64,000 nt of DNA from Bacteroides sp. GM023. GTDB lineage: Bacteria; Bacteroidota; Bacteroidia; Bacteroidales; Bacteroidaceae. The number at the start of each line of letters is the position of its first letter. The stretch's first letter is position 1. The stretch is taken from the NCBI RefSeq assembly GCF_014750685.1, contig NZ_JAAXGE010000010.1, forward strand, positions 1-64,000. Direction: 5' to 3'. This document shows, one piece after another, positions 44,889 to 55,300 of this stretch. The notes below the pieces were generated by a model. That model did not search any database. It was not told where the DNA came from and saw only the letters and a list, made by a program, of their open reading frames with translations. The position numbers and the translations under genes are program-made.

Positions 44889-45569
44889 TTATTTCTTATC
44901 TCCCAAATAATTCCATACGCCTGCGCTCAAAGCTGCTCCGACAAACGGGGCAATGATGAACAACCACAACTGTGAAAGGGCTTCTCCACCCTGGAACAAT
45001 GCCGGAGCAATACTACGTGCCGGATTGACGGATGTACCCGTGATAGGAATACATACAATATGTACCAGTACTAAAGTAAGACCGATGGCGAGTCCGGCAA
45101 GATTGCCTGCACCTTTCTTCGGATCGGTAGATCCCAAAACCACTAATACGAAAATGAATGTAAATACTGCTTCTGCAATAAATGCTTGCAGCATTTCTCC
45201 ATCACCAAAACCGTTCGAGCCTGTTGCCGTAGGACCATCGTGAGCTCCGGTAGATACCAAAGCGTAAAGAATAGCCGAGCCGATAATTGCTCCTATCACT
45301 TGGAAAATCATATACATCCCTGCGTCTTTTCCATTCATTCGTCCACTCAGGAATACTCCTAATGTAATAGCAGGATTAATGTGACAGCCCGAAATACCAC
45401 CGATAGCATATGCCATCGCCACTACGGACAAACCAAAGGCCAAAGCCACGCCGATCGTTCCCACGCCAGCGCCTACTGTATCGGCCAAACCACCTGCAAA
45501 GACGGCACTACCACATCCCATAAGGACGAGTACCATCGTTCCAATCATTTCTGCAATGTACTTTTTCAT
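44889..45569 (-). CDS. aqpZ: Aquaporin Z
   Basis: A 226-residue major intrinsic protein forming a water channel in the inner membrane. Six hydrophobic helices and both NPA boxes are visible: HINPAITLG at residues 63-71 and SVNPARSIAPALF in the second half. The arginine after the second NPA (NPAR) is the selectivity-filter residue of water-specific channels. Confidence 0.96.
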   Translation of the reverse strand: MKKYIAEMIGTMVLVLMGCGSAVFAGGLADTVGAGVGTIGVALAFGLSVVAMAYAIGGISGCHINPAITLGVFLSGRMNGKDAGMYMIFQVIGAIIGSAILYALVSTGAHDGPTATGSNGFGDGEMLQAFIAEAVFTFIFVLVVLGSTDPKKGAGNLAGLAIGLTLVLVHIVCIPITGTSVNPARSIAPALFQGGEALSQLWLFIIAPFVGAALSAGVWNYLGDKK

Positions 45570-45611
45570 ACTTAATCAATAAATTGTTTATTTGTTTATT
45601 AGTTTATCTTT

Positions 45612-45642
45612 CAAAAGTAGATAATTAACTTCGGAAATCAAA
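45612..45642 (-). promoter_or_regulatory. Promoter of aqpZ
   Basis: The minus strand has TTTG (45642-45639), a 19-bp spacer and TACTTTTG (45619-45612), an exact -33/-7 pair, 42 bp before the start codon. Confidence 0.7.
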
Positions 45643-45663
45643 GTCTATATGTATAATTATGAT

Positions 45664-45671
45664 TAACTTTG
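45664..45671 (+). promoter_or_regulatory. -7 element of the EamA gene
   Basis: TAACTTTG lies 32 bp upstream of ATG 45704 and downstream of an alternative ATG at 45659, which argues that the later start is used. Confidence 0.55.
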
Positions 45672-45703
45672 CGGCATTTTTCGAATATAGAAAATTACAC
45701 CCA

Positions 45704-46618
45704 ATGAAAAAAGGACTTTTTTATGCTATACTGGCCTCTGTGTTATGGGCCATTGTGAATCCGTTTATCAAACAAGGACTAAGCTACGATTTTACTCCGA
45801 TGAACTTTGCCGGGATTCGTTTCACGACTGTGGGGATTATCCTTTTCGCCTATACGTGGCACAAGGGAATGTGGAAGGAAATACGTCAGCACAGCAGATT
45901 GTTTCTGAATCTGATTCTTATCAATATGTTTATGGGATACACGGCTTTCTACTTTGGCGTGGATTTTGTGAGCGGTGCTATCTCGTCCATTATCATGGGG
46001 ATGACTCCGCTTATCAATGTGCTACTGGCGCATTTGCTGGCAAGTAATGACAGGCTGAATGTTCATAAGATAATCAGTCTTGTGGTCAGTCTTATCGGTC
46101 TGTTCCTTATTATAGGAATGGGAAGTGACGGTGCGCCGCTCGATTGGAAGGGGATTACAGGTATTGCGTTGTTGCTGCTTAGTATTATTTTTCAAGGGTA
46201 TTCCGCCATCTCCGTTTCGGAAGATAAGGGGAAGGTGAATCCTATTTTCCTGAATGCTGTGCAGATGTTCTTCGGTGGTCTGCTTATATATATGGTAGGA
46301 CTGGGCACGGAAGGTTATCATTCTTTCATCGGAAAGCCGAGCGGATTCTATATCAGTCTTGGTATCCTGGTGTTTATTTCTGTTTTCGCTTTCAGCTTTT
46401 GGTTTATCGCCCTGCAAAGTAAGGGAGCGAAGGTCAGCGATATTAATATGTGCAGGTTGATTAATCCGATTCTCGGTGCGGTATTGAGCTGGATTATGCT
46501 TCCGGATGAATATCCGACATTCAGTACGGTGGCGGGAATGATTATTATCGTCAGCTCCCTGATTATTTATTTCAAAGGAGCTGAGATAGGTCAATGGTTC
46601 AAAAAGATTAAAGCATAA
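45704..46618 (+). CDS. EamA/DMT-family transporter
   Basis: From ATG 45704 (MKKGLFYAILASVLWAIVNP) the protein has 304 residues and about ten membrane helices in two EamA repeats, the drug/metabolite transporter plan. The start choice rests on the promoter element between this ATG and the upstream one. Members export amino acids, nucleotides or other metabolites; the substrate cannot be predicted. Confidence 0.9.
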   Translation: MKKGLFYAILASVLWAIVNPFIKQGLSYDFTPMNFAGIRFTTVGIILFAYTWHKGMWKEIRQHSRLFLNLILINMFMGYTAFYFGVDFVSGAISSIIMGMTPLINVLLAHLLASNDRLNVHKIISLVVSLIGLFLIIGMGSDGAPLDWKGITGIALLLLSIIFQGYSAISVSEDKGKVNPIFLNAVQMFFGGLLIYMVGLGTEGYHSFIGKPSGFYISLGILVFISVFAFSFWFIALQSKGAKVSDINMCRLINPILGAVLSWIMLPDEYPTFSTVAGMIIIVSSLIIYFKGAEIGQWFKKIKA

Positions 46619-46671
46619 AATGAATCCGGACAGGTGATAAAAAACACTTGGACGGAATAGTATATATCGGA

Positions 46672-46792
46672 AGTACAACAAGCATTAGAAGCACAACAAA
46701 CATCAGAAGCACAACAAGCATGGAGCTACCAAAAGCATTGGATAGATTGCAAGCATTGGAGCTATAGCAAACATTGGATAGACTGCAAAGTC
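46672..46792. repeat. Tandem repeats at the 3' end of oxyR
   Basis: An 18-bp unit (AGYACAACAARCATYAGA) occurs nearly three times at 46672-46723, followed by a 36-bp unit starting TGGAGCTA twice (46721-46756 and 46757-46792). The second array reaches into the last codons of oxyR. Confidence 0.75.
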
Positions 46793-47688
46793 AGCATTTC
46801 TTTGGGAACTGCTGCTTTTATCTCTTCTTTCAGTACGCAAAGCAGGCTGTGGCGCACGAAATCTCTGTTTGTAGCTAGTACGACCTGGCGCGTCGGGCGC
46901 GGAATGGCGAATGGGCGTACCAATTTCCGTTGTTCTTCTGTGAGTTGGGACACGGCGAGTTCAGGAATAAAAGTAATTCCTTTTCCACTTTCCACCATGC
47001 GCATAAAGGTTTCCATACTCCCCAGACGGTAGGCCATCTGACTGACTTTCACAGCTTCCATCTGGCAGAAACGGACGAGTTGGTCACGGAAACAATGTCC
47101 TTCATCCAACAGCCAAAGTCGTTCACCGGTTATATCGGAAGTACGGATGACATCATGCTTGAAAGAGGGTTCTTTCTTGGATACATAGGCATAGAATTGT
47201 TCATAAAACAATGTTTCTTCCGTGAGGAACGTATCTTCGAGTTTACTAGCTATGATTCCTGCATCCAAATCTCCAGAATGTAATGCTTGCTGTACGTCTT
47301 GAGTCTTCATTTCTGTGACTCTGATGTCCAGTTCGGGATATTTCTCCATTAGTTGCGGGAAGAAGCGGGGAAGCAGATAGGGTGCAATAGTCGGCAATAC
47401 GCCCAGACGGAATACGCCGGACAGGGATTGCTTCTCTTCGCTGATGATTTCTTTCACCTGGGATGCTTGCGCCAGGATCACACGTGCCTGGTCTATTACT
47501 TTCTCACCAATGGCTGTCGGGCAAACAGGTTGCACAGTCCGGTCGAACAGCTTCACTCCCAGTTCATCTTCCAGTTTCTGAATCATTGCACTCAATGTGG
47601 GTTGTGTCACCCGGCAGTATTCCGCTGCGCGGGCAAAGTGCCGGAACTGGTCAACGGCTAATATGTATTCTAATTGTTGTATTGTCAT
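46762..47688 (-). CDS. oxyR: Hydrogen peroxide-sensing regulator OxyR
   Basis: A LysR-family activator of 308 residues with N-terminal helix-turn-helix (FARAAEYCRVTQPTLSAMIQKLE in two pieces) and the redox cysteines C199 (DEGHCFRDQ) and C208 (RFCQ), at the same spacing as in enteric OxyR. It activates peroxide defence genes; dps is divergent, a known OxyR target in Bacteroides. The last residues QSIQCLL are encoded by the 36-bp tandem repeat. Confidence 0.95.
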   Translation of the reverse strand: MTIQQLEYILAVDQFRHFARAAEYCRVTQPTLSAMIQKLEDELGVKLFDRTVQPVCPTAIGEKVIDQARVILAQASQVKEIISEEKQSLSGVFRLGVLPTIAPYLLPRFFPQLMEKYPELDIRVTEMKTQDVQQALHSGDLDAGIIASKLEDTFLTEETLFYEQFYAYVSKKEPSFKHDVIRTSDITGERLWLLDEGHCFRDQLVRFCQMEAVKVSQMAYRLGSMETFMRMVESGKGITFIPELAVSQLTEEQRKLVRPFAIPRPTRQVVLATNRDFVRHSLLCVLKEEIKAAVPKEMLTLQSIQCLL

Positions 47689-47724
47689 CTATCAAATTGT
47701 TTAATGTTATAGATTGTATCTATG

Positions 47725-47732
47725 CAAAGATA
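47725..47732 (-). promoter_or_regulatory. -7 element of oxyR
   Basis: TATCTTTG on the minus strand, 37 bp upstream of the oxyR start; a CAA at 47753-47755 could be the -33 on this strand. Confidence 0.6.
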
Positions 47733-47743
47733 GAAATTTTCAG

Positions 47744-47775
47744 TTTGACAGCAAGCACTTTTCGCCTTATCTTTG
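47744..47775 (+). promoter_or_regulatory. Promoter of dps
   Basis: TTTG (47744-47747), a 20-bp spacer and TATCTTTG (47768-47775) form an exact Bacteroides promoter 50 bp before dps. OxyR would be expected to bind in this divergent region. Confidence 0.75.
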
Positions 47776-47825
47776 CAATACAGAAAAAAAGAAAATTAAT
47801 ATAAATCATTAAAAACAATAAGATT

Positions 47826-48302
47826 ATGAAGACTTTAGAATTTATCAAATTGAACGAATCAGGAGCAAACAACGTAGTAGCATCTTTGCAACAACTATTA
47901 GCAGACTTCCAAGTGTATTACACGAATCTTCGCGGTTTCCACTGGAATATCAAAGGACATAACTTCTTCGTTCTCCACAGCCAGTTCGAAAAGATGTATG
48001 ACGACACTGCCGAAAAGGTGGACGAAATCGCAGAACGTATCTTGATGTTAGGCGGAACTCCTGCCAATAAATTCAGTGATTATCTGAAAGTTGCCGGTAT
48101 CAACGAAGTGGATAAGGTAAGCAATGGAGACGAAGCACTGAACAGCATCCTTCAGTCCATCAGTTATCTGATTGGTGAAGAACGTAAGATTCTGTCTATC
48201 GCTTCACAAGCCGGAGACGAGGTAACCGTTTCGATGATGAGCGATTATCTGAAAGAACAGGAGAAGTTGGTTTGGATGTTGGTGGCTTACAATAGCAAGT
48301 AA
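47826..48302 (+). CDS. dps: Dps ferritin-like DNA protection protein
   Basis: A 158-residue four-helix protein forming a dodecamer that oxidises and stores iron and shields DNA. Ferroxidase ligands are seen in the family motifs NLRGFHWNIKGHNFFVLHSQFEKMYDD in two blocks and DEIAERILMLGG. It is divergent from oxyR. Confidence 0.96.
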   Translation: MKTLEFIKLNESGANNVVASLQQLLADFQVYYTNLRGFHWNIKGHNFFVLHSQFEKMYDDTAEKVDEIAERILMLGGTPANKFSDYLKVAGINEVDKVSNGDEALNSILQSISYLIGEERKILSIASQAGDEVTVSMMSDYLKEQEKLVWMLVAYNSK

Positions 48303-48331
48303 TTTTATAAGGGTTTAGGTTTTAAGTGAAG

Positions 48332-48373
48332 AAGAGAGAATACTTCCATTATATGGGGTATTCTCTCTTTCTT
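48332..48373 (+). terminator. Terminator of dps
   Basis: AAGAGAGAATAC (48332-48343) pairs perfectly with GTATTCTCTCTT (48358-48369) and is followed by TCTTTTT. Confidence 0.88.
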
Positions 48374-48413
48374 TTTCATTATAATGTCAATGCTGTAAAT
48401 CTACATTCCATGT

Positions 48414-49556
48414 TTATTTATCAAATCTGACATTAGGTTCCCATTCTGTTATAACGCTTGCCGAAGTGGCCGTTGCAGTATGCCCGTTACCAGTTATGTC
48501 AGTAAAGGAAAGACCAGTACCTTCATCCATAGGCCAATAAGCAATCAAATCAGGATTGTCCGGACTAATGGCAAAGAACATATTGTTCTTAATTTGATTA
48601 GGAGTTCTTGCAACTTTCCACAAGCGTACCTGACTCATACCACACTTATCCGGGAAGTAACTGCCGCTGGATATCATTTCTACAAGATCCATGCGTACTT
48701 CGCCATTCTTTGGTGAAGGGGGATCGAACTTAACATCCGGTTCGCCATTACGGTAAATAGTAAAGGTAGTTCCATCATAAACAAATGCCAGATGATACCA
48801 GGTATTAGAAACGAAATCACGTGCTGTTTCCACCTGTCCGCCCAATGTCTTCACCTGAAGATAGTTGTAGGGGCCATTGGCGTCTCCAAAACGGATATAG
48901 ATTTCGTGGTCGCTACTACCAAGATTAAAGATGGCCTGATTGTTTTTGCTGAAAGCTGACATGCGAACCCAACATTCCAAGCTCCATTGCGCAACACCGA
49001 TTCCCCATTTTTCTTCGGGAAGAGTAGTTATTTTACCCGAAGCTCCTGTCATTACCGGAACAGATACAATCAACGGTTTAGCCAACAAATATATAAATTT
49101 GGACTGGGTAACCGACATATCGACATTTCCAGTGACTACATCTCCCAATTCAATAGGAAAAGCATAGTTTTTTCCCTGGGTATCAAAGTTTTCAATATGG
49201 ATTCTGTATCCTGCGCTAATATCTCCTGCCGGAATAGTAACTTTCGCATTTTCAGGCAGTTTATAGCTGGATAAAAGTTCGTATTCCGTACTGTTCTGCT
49301 CATTATATTCTGCCAGCAAAGCAGGATTCAACTTCAGTGTCACTTCCGTATCACGTTCCATTTTCTTAGCAAGCCGGACAATGATGTTTATATCAGCCCC
49401 CGTCGTTTCAATAAATACCGTAGTAGACTTGGATGAAGAAGCTGCATCAGCAATATAAATGCTATTGCTTTTCGTGCTATACTCGGCGTTATCACAGCCG
49501 AAGAATATCATTGCAAATAGTATGGCCAAGATGCTCGATTGATATATTTTTTTCAT
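48414..49556 (-). CDS. DUF1735-LamG surface lipoprotein
   Basis: A 380-residue lipoprotein (Cys21, FFGC). Residues about 30-165 match DUF1735 (ALLAEYNEQNSTEYELLSSY; KVTIPAGDISAGYRI), and residues about 185-375 a LamG-like jellyroll (WSLECWVRMSAFS; ending LIAYWPMDEGTG). It probably binds the glycan or glycoprotein target. Last gene of the second PUL operon. Confidence 0.9.
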   Translation of the reverse strand: MKKIYQSSILAILFAMIFFGCDNAEYSTKSNSIYIADAASSSKSTTVFIETTGADINIIVRLAKKMERDTEVTLKLNPALLAEYNEQNSTEYELLSSYKLPENAKVTIPAGDISAGYRIHIENFDTQGKNYAFPIELGDVVTGNVDMSVTQSKFIYLLAKPLIVSVPVMTGASGKITTLPEEKWGIGVAQWSLECWVRMSAFSKNNQAIFNLGSSDHEIYIRFGDANGPYNYLQVKTLGGQVETARDFVSNTWYHLAFVYDGTTFTIYRNGEPDVKFDPPSPKNGEVRMDLVEMISSGSYFPDKCGMSQVRLWKVARTPNQIKNNMFFAISPDNPDLIAYWPMDEGTGLSFTDITGNGHTATATSASVITEWEPNVRFDK

Positions 49557-49594
49557 AATTTATTATTTTTAATTCAACAATCCGGATTCGTTCA

Positions 49595-50737
49595 TCACTC
49601 TTCCGGTGCAGGTTCTACAGGATTCAGCCTCTCTTTATATATGTTATACATATTAGTTATTCCCTGACGCAGGAAATAGTATTCGGGAGAACCGTTATAA
49701 TCACCTTTTCCTTGATTATAATCAAAACCGGAACGATAAAGTCCGCATCCGCCTATCTGCTCATTGATATCATTTTTATTATAAACGTACTTGGACATTC
49801 CCAGGAATCCACCGCCTGTACCGGCATAAGACTCAAAGTTTTCGGTAAAGATGGTTCTTCTCACAATCTCGTCTTTCGTAATAGTGCCGTCATTTACCCA
49901 ATTCTCCATATCCGTGAAGACTCCTTCCAGACGGGTAGTTAAACTACTCGCTGATGTTACTCCATAAGCCTGAAGAACAAAGTAATCGACATAATGGGAA
50001 ACCCAGTCTTTATCCATACGACCTCTGATACCAATTTCACCATCGATAATGAATAATAATCCCGGTTTAGCCGGTTTACGTCCATCACGTTCTGTTCGTT
50101 GTGAACCATTACCAAACCAATAGCTAAGTTCTTCTACGAAAATTCTTCTTTGCACTTTATTCGTCCACAGATAATTACTGGAGCCACCACCGCCCTGCGG
50201 TTCGTAATCCCAGTCGTAACCATCATATCCGGATTCTATCACATGATCGTAGATAGCCTCGGCATAAGTGCGGATAGCCGGTCTTACTACAGCTTCATCA
50301 CTGCTATTGCCAATATTATATATAGGCAGTTCGGGCATATCATCTCCGACCTGTGCAGAGAAAAGGGTAACTACTACTTTCGTTCCTTTTACTTTTTGCA
50401 CATATTCCATATCTGCACGACGTTCCGGACTTAGGTCAAACTTTGGATGACCTCCCCAGTTGGAAGCTATCGTTACGGAATCCGGCAAACCTCTTAGACT
50501 ATTCTCACCCGTGGGAGAAGTTCCTGTCCAGTTGTCGAACCAAACAAATATCTGAGGCAGATTCGGAGTGTTTTTCCATTCGCGTAAAGCTGCATAATCA
50601 GCTTCAGTTTTCGTTGTCCCATTTAAATCCGACTCTCCAAATTTTATAGGTTCAATCTCTACCCAATCGCTGCATCCCGCTAAAATCATGCAGGCGAAAG
50701 TTATATAGAACGATATATTTAAATATTTCATCTTCAT
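49595..50737 (-). CDS. GH18 endo-beta-N-acetylglucosaminidase-like lipoprotein
   Basis: A 380-residue lipoprotein (Cys22, ILAGC) with a single GH18 barrel. The catalytic DxxDxDxE motif is intact at residues 172-179 (DGYDWDYE), with acid/base E179. Such Bacteroides lipoproteins cleave the chitobiose core of N-glycans at the surface, although some GH18 homologues only bind glycan. The intact motif favours activity. Encoded between SusD and a LamG protein. Confidence 0.9.
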   Translation of the reverse strand: MKMKYLNISFYITFACMILAGCSDWVEIEPIKFGESDLNGTTKTEADYAALREWKNTPNLPQIFVWFDNWTGTSPTGENSLRGLPDSVTIASNWGGHPKFDLSPERRADMEYVQKVKGTKVVVTLFSAQVGDDMPELPIYNIGNSSDEAVVRPAIRTYAEAIYDHVIESGYDGYDWDYEPQGGGGSSNYLWTNKVQRRIFVEELSYWFGNGSQRTERDGRKPAKPGLLFIIDGEIGIRGRMDKDWVSHYVDYFVLQAYGVTSASSLTTRLEGVFTDMENWVNDGTITKDEIVRRTIFTENFESYAGTGGGFLGMSKYVYNKNDINEQIGGCGLYRSGFDYNQGKGDYNGSPEYYFLRQGITNMYNIYKERLNPVEPAPEE

Positions 50738-50756
50738 AATATTACATTTTTAAGAT

Positions 50757-52340
50757 TTAATTCTTACGTGCCCACCAAAGATCCGTAGCTCCCGTATCGG
50801 CTCCTCCCAACAAGTTGGCTACAGCGGCTTCGACATTCTGTGTATTGCCGGAGTATTCGGAAACAGGATAAGGCAAACGACGTACCAGGCGAGTCTTGGA
50901 ATTAGTAATACTACCTATGGAATTGGCAGAACTTAGATTACTCTGAGCTGTAATCATCTGCGGATATCCTGTACGACGATGGTCTGCCCAAGCTTCAAAT
51001 CCCAATGGATAGTTGGCAAGCCATTTCTGGGTGATGATCTTTTCCAATTTCATGGTTGTGGTAGCCGAGCCATGATCCCAGGATACTGTAATAGAGCTAA
51101 AACTCGGGGCATTCACGTTTCCGTTAGGATCGTTATACCGGGTTGCAGATGTAGTACCAGCCAAATAAGTACCTATCGCTACACCATGTTGCTCCATTGA
51201 AGTAGTAATCCCCTGCTCATAATAGATTTTACTTTGGCTTGTTCCACCGGGAATCCATCCTTGTAATGCCGCTTCAGCCTTCAGAAAGAATGTCTCTGCC
51301 GCACAATAAACCAATAAAGGAGAATCCTTTTTGAATGCCGGTTTAGAATATTGAGCTGTTCCGTAAATGCCTTTATTAATATTAGGAATACCGATACGAA
51401 CACCACGATAAACATCATCCGCCGTCTTGAGCATATAAACAGAACGACGAGGATCGCTATATCCATTCATGTAAGCAGACATCATGGCATTCATGGCAAG
51501 ATCTCCCCAGTCATTGGATGCCTTGTAGTAAGGATTATCAGTAGTAGGCAAGAAAGCATTATCGCCATTAGATTCAATAACACCGGCTGCAATCGCCTTT
51601 GTCATCACTACTTTTGCGTAATCCGTATCTACATTGGCTATACGAACTGCCATACGAAACTTCAAAGAATTGGCAAACCGCACCCATTTACTAAAATCAC
51701 CGTCGTAAATCAGGTCAAATTCTGCGATTGGAATTTTCTTTCCTTTATTTTCTTCCAAAAAGACAGTCAATGCATTAATGCTCTCGTCCAAGTCATCAAT
51801 CATTTTATGATATATATCTTCTACGCTATCATATTCTACAGCAAACTGTCCACCACCCATCTTTGAATAAGGAATAGGCCCATAAGTATCCGTAACACGC
51901 AGCATTACTGCCACCCGGATGATATTAACCCATGAAAATACATATCCTTTTCCTTCTGTCACTTCTTTAATAGTCAGGTAGTTGGAATAGAATTTAGTAA
52001 ACAGTGTATTGAAAGGGTATTCTACCCAGTTGGCCGGGGGATTGAAAGTACCGAAATTAGTACCTTGCCAGTTATTGGTCGTAGCAAAGTATCCACCGTA
52101 CTGTCCACCCACCATTTGCTCAATCATCTGATTCTGATTCTCCTGAAAATTATGTATCAGATAAAGCATACTGGGAATCAGCGTACCTACCCTTTCTGCT
52201 TCAGTCATATCTTTGGTAGGATCCGGGTTGGTCGGATGAGTATTCAACTCCTCAAAATTACCCGTACACGATGCGAATAGTACTGCACAGCAGATACTCA
52301 TCGCTACTATTATCGTTGTTTTAAATCTATATTGTTTCAT
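50757..52340 (-). CDS. SusD/RagB-like outer-membrane lipoprotein
   Basis: A 527-residue lipoprotein (Cys25, LFASC) of the second SusD subfamily, with EAERVGTLIPSMLYLIHNFQENQ and GFEAWADHRRTGYPQ blocks. It is the glycan-binding lid for the SusC transporter encoded 14 bp upstream. Confidence 0.93.
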   Translation of the reverse strand: MKQYRFKTTIIVAMSICCAVLFASCTGNFEELNTHPTNPDPTKDMTEAERVGTLIPSMLYLIHNFQENQNQMIEQMVGGQYGGYFATTNNWQGTNFGTFNPPANWVEYPFNTLFTKFYSNYLTIKEVTEGKGYVFSWVNIIRVAVMLRVTDTYGPIPYSKMGGGQFAVEYDSVEDIYHKMIDDLDESINALTVFLEENKGKKIPIAEFDLIYDGDFSKWVRFANSLKFRMAVRIANVDTDYAKVVMTKAIAAGVIESNGDNAFLPTTDNPYYKASNDWGDLAMNAMMSAYMNGYSDPRRSVYMLKTADDVYRGVRIGIPNINKGIYGTAQYSKPAFKKDSPLLVYCAAETFFLKAEAALQGWIPGGTSQSKIYYEQGITTSMEQHGVAIGTYLAGTTSATRYNDPNGNVNAPSFSSITVSWDHGSATTTMKLEKIITQKWLANYPLGFEAWADHRRTGYPQMITAQSNLSSANSIGSITNSKTRLVRRLPYPVSEYSGNTQNVEAAVANLLGGADTGATDLWWARKN

Positions 52341-52354
52341 GATTTAGTATCAGT

Positions 52355-55300
52355 TTAGAATTGTAATTTAAGACTAAAGCCGATGTTTCTTAAACTCGGT
52401 TGCATAAAGTAATCCACACCCGTATAGTAAGTATTCGTTGCCGAAGCCACTAATTCCGGGTCGAAAGGAGCCTTACAATAGATCATACCTAAATTATTTC
52501 CAACTACTCCCAACGTTACATCAGCAATATTGTACAGTTTCTTTCTTGGTATCGTATATTCAACACTGACTTCCTGAAGACGGATATTGGTTGCCTTATA
52601 AATATAATGGGCTCCTTGTCCCGTACCGGCAGCCACGATGTTAAGATAATCACGTGCCGATATCTTCTTTTGGTTGATAGTGATATTATCTTGTTCACGC
52701 AACTTGGCACTATATTCCGAAACTCCGTATCTGTCAAGAACTGCCTGCGTATTCGAAACAACATTTCCTCCGAATCGTCCGGTCAGCAGAACGTTAAGTC
52801 TGACACCTTTATAGGAGAATGAATTTCTCCATCCCATATTGACTTTCGGAAGCAGGGAACCTACCTTTTTATATTCTGTATTCACCATTGATGGTAGGAA
52901 TGTGGTAGGATTAAGGTAAACATATCCATTGTCATCACGTTGGAAATCACGGTTTACATAGATATCACCCATCGTACCGCCTTCTGTCAGTCTGACAATA
53001 GGAGAACCTGTACTTCCCAATGTAGCTTTATCCACATAAGGCATCTGGATCAATTCTCCGGTCACTGTGTTTCTAACACCGTCTGCCAGTTTCTTTACCT
53101 TATTCTTATTATAGGTAAAAGTGACGTTTGATGCCCAAGAGAAACCTGCCCATTCATTTTGATAGCCCAAGGCCATTTCAATACCTTTATTCTGTACATT
53201 ACCGGCCTGTATGTTTACTCCTTCATAACCGGAACCGGCAGGAAGAGAAGCAACAAACGTCTGATGACGGGTGTCCGACTGATAATAAGTAATATCAAAA
53301 TTAAGCGCTCCTCTAAAGAATTTCATGTTAAGTCCCGCTTCAAACGAATTCGTGATTTCCGGCTTCAGATAGCGATTCGGATAAAGTGATTTCGCTTCAT
53401 ACTGGTTGGCCTGATCGTTATATTCGTAATACTCTCTTGTCAGATAAGGCGCATATGAACTACCAACCGACGTGAAAGAAAGACGAGCTTTCAGGAATGT
53501 AAACCAATCCGGTAACTTGACAACTTCACTGATTATACCGGAAAGCCCCACCGAAGGATACATGAAGGACTTATCTCCTGATTCAGAGAATGCCAATGCC
53601 GAATCCCAGTCATTACGCGCTGTGAGAGTGAGATATAAGAAATGTCTATACCCCAATTCCACGTTGGCAAAGATTGACTGTGTCTGACGTTTAAGCCCGT
53701 CATCATCAATCTTGAAGTTTCCTGTACGATCCATATTCTCAGCAGTAAAGTAATTGGTAGCGTTTTTAAGGTCACCGATCAGCGAATTGGATTCCGTTCG
53801 TATATCCTTAATAGATGCTCCCAAGTTGGCCGACAATGAAAAGTCATTGAATGTTTTGTTGATATTAGCCAGAACATCTGCATAGATTTGCCTGTCACTG
53901 CGCGTACCTTGAGAGTATCGTCCTTTAGAGCCGGCAAACGTAGCCAATGTACCTGCATAACGTTCTTCAGTATTGCGATAATCTGAATTATCAACATTGA
54001 CACGTCCTTGCACATTCAACCAATCCGTAATAATATATTGCAAACCGGCAGCCAATTTATAACGTCTTTTTTCAGACTTGCTATCCATCCGGTTCATAAT
54101 CCAATAAGGATTTTGAATAGATAACCCCTGATCTCCGTATGGCCAATACTGATTGTTCACTCCCATCAACTCATCATAACGCTCATAGATTCTCACTTCA
54201 TCAAAATCTTCTCCACGAGGGAATAGATAAAGAGCAGGAAGAGGATTGAAATACTGTCCTTGGGAAACCATGTTCTTGCTGTTCTGAATAACATAGTTTG
54301 CGCTGACATCCAAAATAAGATTATTGTTTATAAAAGAGGTTGTATTACGGAACAGGAAGTTGTATCTGTTATACTTATTGTTCGGTAAAATACCGGCTGA
54401 ATTATTCACTGATGCCGAAATATAGGTCTGGCTCTTGTCATTTCCCGTTGCCAATGAAACTGAATTAGAAACATTGCTACCAGTGTTGAAGAACTTCTTA
54501 GGATCATACCGGTAATCTGTCTTTTCACCCCAACTTGTTGTTTCACCTGTTACATTTCCATATGTATTCTGGAATTTAGGCATCATAAGCGGACTACTGA
54601 AAGTAGTATTATTACTAAAAGTAAGCACGGTCTTATCCGCACGACCTTTCTTCGTAGTAATCAGCACAACTCCATTGGCTCCTTCATATCCGTAAAGGGC
54701 AGCCGCCGACGGACCAGTCAGCAAAGTCATACTTTCGATGTCATCCGGATTGATGTCTGCCGCAGATTCACTACCCGGTTGTGCAGACAAGGCCCCTTCA
54801 TCGACTTCGCTATTTATACTCGAATTATACATGGGGATTCCATCAATCACATAAAGTGCATTGTTACTTTGAGAGATGGACTTGGCACCACGCATAACCA
54901 CCTTAACGGCTCCACCGGGACCGGATGCACTTGTATTGATTGTTGCTCCGGCTACCTTTCCGACAAGCGCGTTCATGAAGTTAGCGCTTTTTACAGTAGT
55001 CAGTTCATCGCTCTTCACTTGTTGTACATTGTAACTCAAAGCTTTTTCAGCACGTTTAATACCTAATGCTGTTACAACGACTTCATCAAGGACTTTCGTA
55101 TCGGGAATTAATGTTATGTTATAAATATCCCTATCCTGAACTTTGATGCTTTGAGTAGCATAACCTATATAAGAAATCTTCAAAGTAGCATTCTTAAATG
55201 CCTGTATTGAAAACTCCCCGTCAATATTAGTTATAGTACCTGCATCTGTTCCGTCAACAGAAACATTCACCCCAATTAGTGCTTCGCCTTGTTCGTCAAC

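Noticed and set aside
45659..45703. Longer N-terminus for the EamA transporter
   Set aside because: A -7 promoter element lies inside it and the later ATG gives a normal first membrane helix.
46022..46681. A 219-codon minus-strand frame opposite the EamA transporter
   Set aside because: It mirrors membrane-helix codons and has a biased composition; no ribosome-binding site or family.
46672..46792. Possible CRISPR array
   Set aside because: The repeats are back-to-back with no unique spacers and no cas genes nearby.
51351..51866. A 171-codon plus-strand frame opposite the second susD gene
   Set aside because: Antisense to a clear SusD-like gene and without any recognisable domain.
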